64,000 bases of DNA from Sphaerolaimus hirsutus (Eukaryota > Nematoda > Chromadorea > Monhysterida > Sphaerolaimidae): assembly GCA_964036195.1 (NCBI GenBank), contig OZ038450.1:11534701-11598700 (forward strand), in the 5' to 3' direction. Position 1 is the stretch's first letter. Each line of letters begins with the position of its first letter. The notes under the pieces were generated by a model. That model made no database searches. It was not told the origin of the DNA and was given only the letters and a program-made list of their open reading frames with translations. Position numbers and translations under genes: made by a program. Shown piece after piece: positions 46,232 to 56,959 of this stretch.

Positions 46232-49200
46232 TCAAAAATTCTGGCGTGAAGCGTTTCCACCGAGCGCCTTGCTAACGATCTGCGAGTAAAATAGTTATTT
46301 GATTCATTAAAAGGTACCTATCGGGAAGATATATTTAGAACACACTAGAGGATGGAACACACTAGAGGATGGAACAAACTCTTCTCAAAGTACGCCGGTG
46401 CTAAACAACTCGAAAATACCTTCGCGACACCCCTGGTGCCAATCCCAGGCCCTGTAAAATGTCCTGTAAATGCCAAATGTCATGCAAAGTGCCATTCGGT
46501 TGCAAGTCGGTTGCCATTTTGCAGGGCACTTTACATGACCTTTGACACTTTGCATGACATTTACAGTGTCTGAGAGTGCCCCCCCCGCATAAATACAGCC
46601 AAAAAATCGCCACTAACCGAAGTGAGATCGACGCCGGTGAGTGCCTGCACCGCGGGCGGCACGGTGGCCGCCAGTCGACTAATTTCCGCGCTGGCCCTGG
46701 CGTCTCCGCTGATCATGACGATCTCCTTGGTCTTGCCCAGCGGGGCGGCCACCTCGGCGGCCACCTTGGGCAAGGCCTCGAGCACCAGCGCGGTGATGGC
46801 CGCGTCGCCGTAGCCCTTGTACGCGTCCGCCTTGAGCAGCATGCGCTGCGCCTCCGCCTTGCCCACCGCCTCGATGACGGCCGCTTGAGCGCTGCCCACC
46901 AGACGCGTCGACTCGGCCGCCGCTTTCGCTTCTTCCACTGTTTTCGTCCTGCGACGCGACAATGCTGTTTCAGTAGGTGGGTGCATTCGCGCGCTTCCGC
47001 ACACTGTCGATGCAAATAACACGTATTTAGTCGCTGCACACACTGAACGTTTTACAGTTCCCCGCACAAACGTTTTTTGTCCCGATGATATTCTCAAAAA
47101 CTTGGGAAAAATACACGTCTCTCACAGGAAGTTTAAATAACTTTTTTCTACTTTGTGGAATTGGCATGTTGGCCAAAAACCGTTCGGCCAAAAGCCAAAC
47201 TTCCACGAGTGCCGCGTGTCACATACCGGTAAGTAATCTACGACCCAAGAGTAACTAATAGCTTTGTTTTGTGTATACTCGGCGGACCGCAAAGTATAAT
47301 CAGAATCTTACCATGATGTAATGAAAAAAACCTTGTGATAAATTTCGTATTTTACTATTCCATAGTAAAAACGAAATATTACGACGAAAAACTGTACAAT
47401 TTTTGGTTCATTTTTCGGATGGGTTACGGTAGGTTTCTATACTAAGTGTGACGCCGGTCGAGTATATGGAAGAAATACAAAAGACAAGTTCAACAGCCAG
47501 CACAGCCAGCACAGCCAACAATACCAATCTCAAAGTGCCGCACCTGTAGCCCTCGGCGATGGTCTGCACGCGATAGGCATCGGCCTCGGCCGGCAGCCGC
47601 ACGGTGCCCTTGAGTTCAATTTCCTTGCGCTCTACCTCCTTCTCTTCGACGGCAATCTGCTTGCGGCGCTCGACCACGTCGATTTGGATCTCTTCCTGGC
47701 GGATTTTCTGCTGCTCTTTGGCCGCTTGCAGCTTGTAGGCGAGTTCGGCCTCGGCTTTCTGAAAGGGTTAGATGGAAACGGTGGATTTTTGATGGAGCGA
47801 CAAAGTGCTTGCGCACACTAGTTTTGAACTGAAACTTGGGAAACCGAAATTCGGGAAACTCATAAATCGGCGTTAAACGTACTTGAGTTTTCTAGAATGA
47901 GGTGTCCGTCAACTACGGTTGACCGCGATTAAAAATGACTCAGCCTGGAAAACTCTCAGCCCTCAAAGTTGATTTAAATATGAGTTTTCGAAATCTCGAT
48001 TGAAAACTATTGCGCGCAGGGCTAAAGGAATGACATCAATTTTCGCCTCGAATGACAATGGCAGTTACAAGGCACGACATCAACTGGAAAAATGTTGTGC
48101 AATTCCGATAATGAACGTTGGTTTGATGGCATTTCAAGACATTCGGATATTTGTGAAGGCACGGGAAACCCTCGGCGCCGTTTAAAAGACAGTCCATCTA
48201 AACACACCCTCGTATTGACTTCCTGGTCAAAAGTGGCCTGCTGCAGCTTGTACTCCCTCTCCGCATTGGCGATCTTGGTGTTGACCTGGTAGCGAATGTC
48301 CATGGCCAGTTTCTGGCACTCGGCCTCCTTGATGCCCGCGTCTCGGTTCGCCTCGGCCACGCCGATCTCGGCGTCGCGCTTCACGTTGGCCGTCTGCGTC
48401 TTGCCCAGACTGTCCAGGTAGTCGACGCTGTCGAACACGTCCTTGATGGTGAACGACAGGATCTCCATGCCCATGCGCGCCAGGTCGGGCGAGGCCACCT
48501 GCGGGAACGAGAACGTCGCGTGAAATTTTCATTTGGATTTGATTGTTACAATTAGGGATGGAAAAAGCGCTTTTTTCAACGGCCCACTTTCTTAAAAAAC
48601 AAAAAAAGTATAGCCGGTGTTTTAAATGTTTTTTTAACATCGCATGGAAACGGTTTTTTAACATCGGCCAAAAATTTTAGTACATTATACACTAGGTTTT
48701 TTGAACTAAAGTATGAACTAAAAAATTTGAACTATTGGCCCTGGGCACACTAGTTTTCACACGAAATTTGGAAAACCCATAAAAGAGCTTTAAACGTGTT
48801 TGAGTTTTCCACAATGAGTCATTTTTAATCTCCGTCAACTGTAGTTGATAGCCACCTCATTGTAGAAAACTCAAATGCGTTCTAAGCTGATTTGTGAGTT
48901 TTCAAAATTTCGTGTGAAAACTAGCGTGCGCAGGCACATTATGAATTTTTTGCGCGCAAGCGCGCGATTTTATATAAATACGCATTACCATTGGTGGTTG
49001 TTTTCATTGGTCTTCAGGAATGGTGGTAAAGACACCGAAAACACGATAACTTTATAACCCCCCAGGCAAATACTATCGTCGCCATCAAACGAAGAAAAAA
49101 ACGCGAAATTGCACACTATCGCGCAACGGCTCAGCCAACCTGTCGGACCAGGGCAGCAAAGGTGTCTCTGTCCTGGAAGACCGCCTCGACGGTCATGGTG

Positions 49201-51887
49201 CCCATGATGGCGCGCAGGTGGCCGTCCATGGTCTGCAGCAGCACGTCGGCCACGTGCTCGACCGGCTTGCCCAGGAACTGCTCGCAGGCGGCCTCCAGCA
49301 GCGGGTGCTCCTCGGCCATCACTTTCACCTGAGAGACGATGTGAGGTTTGCGAGGTTCTTGTGCAGGGGAATTAGTAGCAGAATGTTGGGCATCTTGGAA
49401 AAATATCATCCTTGTGGTGTTGCTTTGGTCATATAGCTAAAATATAGCTGACTGAAATTGTTACAAGATGTTTTTATTTTCACCCTATATAGAACAATTG
49501 GGCAGTTGAACAACTTCTGAAAAAGCACGTTCTCAGTTTCAAAACGGTCTAAAGTATAGTCATTATGTTCCAATAGTTAGGTGCCCAAAAGTAAATTATG
49601 TTGGAATGCCCATTTGTTGAGGAATTATTTTTCAAGTATAATTATGTGATGCATGTAATCGAAAATTTTGCATATTTTTTTATAACTCACTAGACCAATT
49701 ATTCGGAATATTTTGGCAATTTGCAGTGTTTTACCGGTCGAACTTTGATGACTGGGGTGTCTATTTATTTGCGGACATGATTAGGACGTCACGACCTGAC
49801 AAAGCTTGGAAGGAATTATCGGACGTTCCCCCGTCGGACAATTGAAGCTACAGTCATCCCCGGGTCATCGGGTGGCAGGGGTATCTTGAATTTTGACCCT
49901 CCGAGTGGTTGGATAGATAGCAAATCGCTCCTCCGGAGGGATAGATAGCTGAAAAATTTTCTGGGGGGGGGTTGGGGGGGGGGTTTGGGGGGGGGGTTGT
50001 GGTGGTTCGATATATTGGCTTTTTCGGGGCATAGAAGGAAGAAAAGGGGGAAAAATCGCTAAAAGTAGGTGTAAAATAGCTCAAAATGGGTATACAAGAG
50101 CATATAGTACTTAAAATAGCTGAAAATAGGCAGTTAGACGCATGAACCACTGATTTTGGAGGTGAAAATCTATATACAGGTATGAAAAATAGCGATTTTG
50201 AGCGAAAATTGGGGTATAGTTTCTGAAAAATCGCTCCAGATAGGTAGATAGCTGGGCGATTTGGGGGGGGGGGTTTAGGGGGTAGTAGCCCAAAATGTTG
50301 CCTTCGGGATAGATAGATAGCTGAGCGGCCTCCGGGATAGATAGATAGCTGGGCGGTTTGGGGGGGGGGTAACCCCCCCCCCAACCCCCCCCCCATTCGA
50401 GACCCCTGTCGGGTGGAGTAAAATTTTTGAAATCTCACCCCATAATGTGGAGAACCCGATGACCGGGGGATGTACTATAGAAGTGTCATGGTGCCTGTGC
50501 ATGGCATTACCAGCATTTACATATTTAATAAGTGAACAAGAGGCTTTTTAAATGCAATAATCGTGCAATGTGTTTATGATGGCATTTAAGGCACGCTGCA
50601 TGCTTGCAGGCTTGCACGTTTGGAAAAAAAATGGTTCTTCAATGCTAAAATACCTGATAACTGAAGCCACTTTATATATGAAAATGCAGAATGTCCTCAA
50701 AAACTCCCACCCGATAACCCGGGAATGCGGGGAAACCCGCAATCCGGGGAATTTTGTTCACACGTGTCCCCAGTTTTGAGAATTCCACCCAGTAACACGG
50801 GGAACCCGATAACCGGGGGAACCGTTAACCCGGGGACGACTGTACCTGAATATTGTGCAGTTACAGGGACACGCGCTTTATTTCACATGTGCTAATGGTC
50901 AGTTATACTCACAAGTATAGCTCAATACATGGTGGAAACCATGCGTTCACATACAACCACGTCGTATTTACCTGCGCCACGCCAGTGACTGTCAACGGGA
51001 CACCCTGGGCGGTTTCCACATTCTCGCATCGAGGGTTCAGAGTCATCACGCCCAGAGATAGTCTGAAAAAGGTGTCGAGCCGCTGATTGTTATTTAAATT
51101 TTTACTCAGAATCACATTTTTTTGTACATCTTTTTGTCTATTTTCAGCTATATATGTATTTATATACCATTTAAGGTAAGTTTGTTAAATTTTTACGATT
51201 TTTCTCGCTTTATCACATACACTTTTCACCTTTCACCTAGAAAAAGCGAAATATATGGTCTATTTTTGAACCAAACAAACACACCTCCAGAAAATTAGTC
51301 AGCCCTCCGTAGTGAAATCCACTATATACCTGAAACACCGCGAGGGCAACACCCTGGCGACGTTCGGCGAGATTGACATTAAATTTTTGAGACATAGTCT
51401 AACAGCTAAAACCACAGCTCACAGCTGTACACTGAGAATTTTGGTCACGTATTCACGATTTTCTCCACGGTCGAACGCTTGTTTCCGGTAGATTTCTCAT
51501 TTCCGCATTTGTACATCCGCATCCAAAACGTCCGAATGCGAAATGCAAAATTTCAGTGTACCGTGCGCCAAGTAGAGCGCATGCGATAGCTTGCATGACT
51601 CATCCTCGCATGCTCACATTTACGTAAACAAGAGAATTTTTAACGTACCTCTGAACATCTGTGATACACCACCAAGCCCATCCCCAGTCGCCGACCAGAA
51701 TTTTTTTATTCGCAGCACCACAACATCCGCCTGGAAAAAGTGTTGTCGATTATACGAAGTCGTGTTAACAAATCGACCCAGTAAAACAGCGTTACAAAAG
51801 ACAGAATCGATAAAATCGTCGCTAATGAAAGTCATTACCTGAAATGACTAGCGCCTCGTTCGGTCCAACAGTGTGTATGTTGCCCAT
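46232..51887 (-). CDS. FLOT2: Flotillin-2 (complete, eight exons)
   Basis: Flotillin-2 is a lipid-modified scaffold on the inner face of membranes that oligomerises with flotillin-1 in microdomains. Exons: 51839-51887, 51649-51730, 50972-51062, 49140-49328, 48208-48498, 47544-47758, 46618-46948, 46232-46279. All phases agree, giving 431 residues, close to the usual 428. The start MGNIHTVGPNEALVIS has the N-myristoylation glycine, followed by a Cys pair and the Trp-rich GDWGWAWWC. The SPFH domain includes LNPRCENVETAQG and RMGMEILSFTIKDV. The C-terminal half is EA-rich coiled coil (for example QAAVIEAVGKAEAQRM), ending with VPPAVQALTGVDL and a short tail. No key residue appears lost. Introns 3 and 7 carry transposons. 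Confidence 0.93.
46433..46583. mobile_element. Family B MITE within flotillin-2 intron 7
   Basis: It runs from CTGGTGCCAATCCCAGGCCC to CAGTGTCTGAGAGTGCCCCC. The arms contain GCCAAATGTCATGCAAAGTG and its inverse. Unlike the receptor copy it lies inside the intron, 35 bases from one predicted splice site. Confidence 0.78.
47275..47455. repeat. Family H-related MITE in flotillin-2 intron 6
   Basis: It starts TATACTCGGCGGACCGCAAA and ends GCCGGTCGAGTATA. The interior resembles 28975-29160 (CGAAATATTACGACGAAAAA and GATGGGTTACGGTAG). Confidence 0.6.
47805..48020. repeat. Foldback element J in flotillin-2 intron 5
   Basis: GCGCACACTAGTTTTGAACT at the left is mirrored by GAAAACTATTGCGCGCAGGG at the right, around GTCCGTCAACTACGGTTGAC. 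A closer pair of arms occurs in the copy at 48735-48935. Confidence 0.6.
48735..48935. repeat. Foldback element J in flotillin-2 intron 4
   Basis: The left arm CACACTAGTTTTCACACGAA is mirrored by TTTCGTGTGAAAACTAGCGT, with CGTCAACTGTAGTTGA at the centre. It is nearly all hairpin. Confidence 0.7.
49851..50842. mobile_element. Tc1/mariner (pogo-like) non-autonomous element with nested hAT-like element
   Basis: The ends CAGTCATCCCCGGGTCATCG and AACCCGGGGACGACTG are inverse and flanked by TA, as in pogo/Tigger elements. GGGGAACCCGATAACCGGGG motifs lie near the right end. The 533-bp hAT-like element at 49876-50408 sits close to the left end. No transposase. Confidence 0.65.
49876..50408. mobile_element. 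hAT-like element (CAGGGGT), CTATCTATC array family, short copy
   Basis: It starts CAGGGGTATCTTGAATTTTG and ends GAGACCCCTG. The 8-bp duplication TCGGGTGG lies at 49868-49875 and 50409-50416. The arms repeat GATAGATAGCTGGGCGATTT-like units with poly-G runs. Confidence 0.88.
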
Positions 51888-52507
51888 GTCGATAAAAAAA
51901 GTAGAAATAAAAATGAATTGTCAACAAAGGATTTAAAAAAATTAAAAAATTAGAAATTTGATAAGCCGGCGACGCCTGAAACTTTTGGAAATGCTTCAAG
52001 AGGCAAATGTTTATCAATTTTTTTCACATTATTAATGTTCAATAAAAACTGCCCATTCAGACGCAGAAAGAGACCAAAATAGGGCACAATTTTGTAGAAC
52101 ACATGTTAAGCCTTTTCGCAACATGCGCAGCATTTTGTTGGCCTGCTGCAGGATGCCTACGGACCGGAAGCAATTTTGATACGGAATATTACATTTACGC
52201 ATTCCACCTAAATGTTGATGAAATGTATGAATTCAAGGACATTCACGTTAAGATGTTCACTTTCATATTACTTTACGCTGAACATGTACGGCACTCAACA
52301 CGATTCAAACTTCTTTGCATGAAAAATCCCACCCTCAGTTTTTCTTTTGATGCATGCCGCCATTACATAATTCCCTCATAATCTTTACGTACCTAAATCG
52401 AATTTTCACAAAAAAATATGTGAATCTTTGGTCACGTTCGCCGCCCTGCTCCGCGCTGTACTGGATCAGCTAAAGATAAAAATATACATTGCCGCTCCAG
52501 ACACAGC

Positions 52508-52745
52508 GATTTTTAAAACAAGTTCGAACGTTCGTTGGCAAAGTATGAATCCCGTATTTCTTCTAATAGAAGAGCGCCGTTCAATTTTTTCGTCAACCTC
52601 CAATAGAATGGCAGGTAAGAATGGCAAGTTGATGCTAAAAATAGAACGGCGGACTTCTACTAGAAGAAATACGGTATTCATACTTTGCCAAAAAACGTTC
52701 GAACTTATTTTTAAAATCGCTGTGTGTGGAGCGCCATTCTGTCTT
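52508..52745. mobile_element. Inverted-repeat element with internal family A3 MITE
   Basis: The outer arms carry GCGATTTTTAAAACAAGTTCG and its mirror. Nested inside are CCCGTATTTCTTCTAATAGAAG and CTTCTACTAGAAGAAATACGG, the TTCTAATAGAAG subfamily of family A. Confidence 0.65.
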
Positions 52746-53363
52746 CAAGGGGTGGGAAGAGGCATGTCAATATGACTTTCATTGAAAATATGTTTTGGAA
52801 AATCCGTGGCATAAAGGCATAAAAATCCGTGGCATTTTTTCTGAAATTATTATTTTATTTTTTTGAATACCGGTACTTTTCGAATTTTAAAACATTTTTC
52901 ACTCAATATTTCAAAATTATTTCGAATTTTTGTTTGCCATCGTTACCGGCAAGCAACAAATAAATTTAGTGGTATTTTACCAACAAAACGGGTGAAATTC
53001 GATGCTTCATGAAAGCGCGCCACCTGTATAATATCAGCTGTAAACGTCTGGTCACGCCGCACCGCTGCTTTGTTTAGATATTTATTCACTGTATTCTACA
53101 AAAGTATCAAAATTTATGCTGAAAAAAGTAGTAAATAGCATAATCATTCACGGATTCTAAATACACTATCAGATTTGCGCGATGATTTGCCAATTGAAAA
53201 TGGCCTCCTCAATTTTTATGAGTATCACCATTTTATTCATTTCTCTTAAAGTCATTAAAGCGGATGGCCTTCTATCATCGTTGTTCTCTTGGGGTCGGTT
53301 ACCAATTCACAAAAAAATGTACACCTACAGAACTCTCCTTTAAACACAATGTTTTTTTGTTAA

Positions 53364-53805
53364 TACCGCATTTCCTCGAATTAACCCCACTCCCCTCGAA
53401 ATACCCCCCCCCCTCAAAATGGGCACTATGAATTCATAGCCCCCCCCCCCCTCGAAATACCCCCCCCCCCAAATTGAGTGTAAACAGAACGTACATCACA
53501 AAAGCTGCCGTTTGTTATTCAGGCAGTGCAGAACACACGTTAAAACAATGACTGTATGACGTTAAAACAGTGTTTATACCGTCTACATACTTGAAGTATA
53601 GAAACACTTATTCTTGTCGATTATCGTTGCATTTTTCTACGTCTGCGTACCTTACAAACAACGAATAAGTACTGGGATTTCAAAAAATTACTGGCGAAAT
53701 AATTACCCCTCAAAATACCCCCCTCGAAACCCCGCCCCCCCCCCCTCTCAAAATTCTCACGCTGAAAAAATAAACCCCCTGGGGGTATTTCGAGGAAATA
53801 CGGTA
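53364..53805. mobile_element. Family A MITE
   Basis: The ends TACCGCATTTCCTCGAATTA and CGAGGAAATACGGTA enclose poly-C arrays and the family's internal AGAACGTACATCACAAAAGC segment. Confidence 0.83.
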
Positions 53806-53999
53806 TTTACCTTATGCAGTTGACGTCCGGAACACTACATACCTCGAAGAATCGGCTGATATACAGAAGTGTCTGACTGAAAATTACGACAGAAAAAAGA
53901 TACCACAGGCGAATAAGTACGCCCCACTTGTTGTCAACGTCAATTCAAAATTCCGTTATATAACAGTGGTTGGTGCTACAAAATTCCATCATATTTACC

Positions 54000-54313
54000 T
54001 ACCATATTTCTTCTAATAGAAGGGCGCCCTTCTATTTTTTTCGTCAACATTTTTACCTGCCCTTCTATTGGAGATGCCCTTGTACTGGAGACCGCCCTTC
54101 TATGTCTTTCTTGGCCCAAATTACTTTTTTTGCTTGAATAATTCCCCCTTGAATAATCCCCCTCAACAGTCTGACGATATAATAATTCCCCAGGGGGATT
54201 ATTCAAGCAAATACGGTAAGACGCAATGCGGCAGCAATAAGTTGAAAAGTGTACCTTCTATTGGAGACGCCTTTCTATTAGAGACCTGCCCTACTATTAG
54301 AAGAAATACGGTA
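54000..54313. mobile_element. Family A3 MITE (TTCTAATAGAAG array) with nested A2 MITE
   Basis: The ends are TACCATATTTCTTCTAATAG and TATTAGAAGAAATACGGTA. Subterminal units are CCCTTCTATTGGAGATGCCC-like. An A2 copy (TTGAATAATCCCCC units) lies at 54122-54218, so one related element inserted into another. Confidence 0.78.
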
Positions 54314-54329
54314 AATATGTTAAAAACAC

Positions 54330-55212
54330 ATTGCATGTTTCCTCCACGTTGTTGCACTGCAGGATGAGCTTGCACAAACAGTCACTGCGTATGGTCACAT
54401 TGAAATGGTTGGTGTTGGGGTCTCTCGAAAACTGTGGAATTTTATGATGCCCTGGCAAATCTAAAAAAGCTTCAGATTTTTTGAATTTGTCAGGACACCA
54501 TGTTAGCATTATATTTCTATGAAAAATGGTAGCTTTATCAGTTACGGGCGTGATCCCATTTGTACAACAACTAAGAGAAAAATCAATCTCAAGAATACTT
54601 CTGAAAACCCGCTTTCAGTACTGGTACGACTACAACCTGGTGTGCAACAACAGTCAGCTGAGGCCAACTAGGGTTCTCTTGCACCAATGGCAGGCGTGGC
54701 GTCCCAAGCTGCAGCTGTGGAACTCGTCTGAATTGATATTTCTCTTTTTTTTCACCTGTATTACATAGTACAGCTAGGGGCAGCCCCAAGCCCTGTAAAG
54801 TTTAATGTATAGTCTGGTAAAATGTCATGAAAAATGTCAATTGTCATGACAAATGTAAAGTAGAGTGTCAATTGTCATACAGAGTTAAGTAATAGATTTT
54901 TCTTTTATTTGTTTTAATTGACATTTACATGACATTTGACACTTTACTTTTCACTTTACACGGCTTGGGACTGCCACTAGAATGCTACAGTAGGAATATA
55001 AATATGTAGACTGACTGTTTTTACAGTGCCATGGGCGGAAATTCACCGGCAGCCATTAACAGTTTCGCGAAGCTCATTGTCGAACCATTGGAAGTGTAGG
55101 TGGCATTTGGCAGTGACAAGAGGCTTGTCTTCTGTTCATTAGAATTTTGTAGCGCATGTTTGATGATCATGGTCATCATGGTTCTGTGCACTGTGCGTGC
55201 GTGTAGTAGCAA
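54330..55212 (-). CDS. Unrecognised gene, three linked exons (both ends uncertain)
   Basis: I do not recognise the product. An exon ending at 55025 encodes NATYTSNGSTMSFAKLL and GEFPPMA, then a phase-2 donor GTAAAA. It joins 54637-54727 (RVPQLQLGTPRLPLVQ ... LTVVAHQ), which joins in phase 0 to 54330-54431 (FSRDPNTNHFNVTIRSDC, then LCKLILQCNNVEETCN). The first exon is open back to 55212 with several ATGs, so its start is unclear. The last may continue past 54330 or use GTGTTT there as a donor; reading on meets a stop inside the family A3 MITE. The first intron contains a family B MITE at 54774-54980. Confidence 0.55.
54774..54980. mobile_element. Family B MITE, well-preserved ends
   Basis: The left end is CTAGGGGCAGCCCCAAGCCC and the right end GGCTTGGGACTGCCACTAG. 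The arms are TGTCAATTGTCATGACAAAT and TGACATTTACATGACATTTG-type sequence. It lies in the intron between 54727 and 55025. Confidence 0.75.
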
Positions 55213-55609
55213 AATGACACTGTGATGAAATGGTGTTCAGAATTGTCATAAGTAATGAACTTTTTAAAAAGTGTGTGTACTTGTAGGTAAATACTTTGGT
55301 GTTAACCCATGCTCATAAAATACCTGGGTAAAATACTTTTTACCCAGTACCTGGATAAAATGGCGAAAGTATTTTTTCTTCATGGAAGCATAAAATCGGG
55401 TATTTCTCCATGTGTTTATTTTACAGCATCTGAGTATGAAATTTGGTAGGAGTTTCTAAGTTAAACCAAAGAATTAATTTTCTCAGTGAAAGCATGCAAA
55501 ACAGTCATCACAATTTGAGTGCATAGTGCATGTATTTATTTAAAAAAATATCTGTCGCTGCATTCTAGGACAGAAATGCATGTGTACGCATTGTGGCTGT
55601 ACACGCTAG

Positions 55610-55880
55610 TTTACCAACACGGCACGTCGATCAAAAATGTAAACTGAAACGCGACGCGTCGCGCGTCGGTTTACATTTTTGATCGACGTGTGTACTTTAG
55701 TTTACGTTGGTGTTTCACTTTCTGGGGTTAGTGGTTTCGGCAAGTCACAAAAGTGCGACGCGTCGCACGATTACACACGAATGTGACACAGCTGGGTAAA
55801 CTGGAAGTGACGATTATGCGACGCGTCGCATTCGTCGCGCGACGCGTCGTATGCGACTCGCGACGCGTCGTACAGCCAAA
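55610..55880. repeat. Cluster of GCGACGCGTCGC palindromes with a foldback
   Basis: GATCGACGTG and TTTACATTTTTGATCGACGT flank a hairpin at 55630-55690. GCGACGCGTCGC-type palindromes occur about six times up to 55872, in a region far richer in CpG than its surroundings. No coding exon was identified; function unknown. Confidence 0.6.
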
Positions 55881-55899
55881 AATAAGGAAGGATTTATTC

Positions 55900-56950
55900 C
55901 CCGAGACTTATCAGGTGAGCAGTAAACTAATTTTTTCACTTTTCAAATTCCCTAACGTATCTTTGTTGCGAAACGTAGACAATTTAGACGTGACAATTAC
56001 GTTTGTGTGTGTCTGCTAACATTTGTTCTTTATCGTGACTGTTGATATTTCGTTTTTTATCGTGACTGTTAATAATTCGTTTTTGTTACTTTTTACTTCA
56101 ATTTACAAATTGAAATCTACCTAACAGATTTATTGCGTGATTTCATCATGTTGTTACGGATAGAAAAATTAAAAATTACATGGACACGTGATTTGTATGT
56201 AAGTTCGACAAAAAGAAATGCAAGTGCGACAAAATAAAATCCAAACTTTGTACTCGCGAATTTTCAATGTATATCTAAAACTGTAAAAAAAGAAATCATT
56301 CTCCTTCTTGCTTCGACAAAAAGAAAGGAAGTGCGACAAAAAAAAATCCAAACTTTGTACTCGCCAATTTTCAATTTAAATCTAAAACTGTAAAAAGAAA
56401 TCATTCTCCTTCTCGCTGTAACAAAAACTAAGAAAAAACAAAAACAAGACTATATTGCTGTTGACAAGAGTTACACTTTTGAGCAAAATTTAAAACTTGT
56501 TTACCTATCTCACAATGCGAAATTTGACAATTGTATACGGAAGAAACTTAAAAAGTACATAACGTTTTCACTTTGAAATGTGATAATTTGCGAATGATGG
56601 AAATGTTACAAAAAAGGAACTGTATGAAAACGTAAAATGATAAGAAACTGCATTAAAACGTATTCACTACTTTCAGCACTTTCACATGACTGAAGCCTTC
56701 TGTGCATGTAAACCCAGTGTGCATGTGGACCATAATTTTAACTCAAATTCGACAATTTCCATAACTTTTTATATATTTTCACCTTTGAAACGACTAGTCC
56801 ATGTGTTTTATTTGTAAGAACTATCAATTGCTCCAGAGGAGTCTACCGAATCCCCTGGAGCGTCGTGGAAAGTCAACATGTAGAATACCGCTGACATGCA
56901 CACGGGGTAAACATGCACAGAGGCACACGCCCCTTTCACATTACCAAAAA
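55900..56950. other. AT-rich intergenic stretch, nothing recognised
   Basis: It holds a duplicated segment (CGACAAAAAGAAATGCAAGT / CGACAAAAAGAAAGGAAGTG, each followed by AAAATCCAAACTTTGTACTC) at about 56205-56400, but no coding or transposon structure I can name. Confidence 0.4.
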
Positions 56951-56959
56951 AAACACATT

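Noticed and set aside
51330..51379. ATG-started minus-strand open stretch that could be an alternative first exon of flotillin-2
   Set aside because: It splices in phase to exon 3, but the canonical exons at 51839-51887 and 51649-51730 encode the conserved MGN start and Trp-rich segment, so the coincidence is probably chance.
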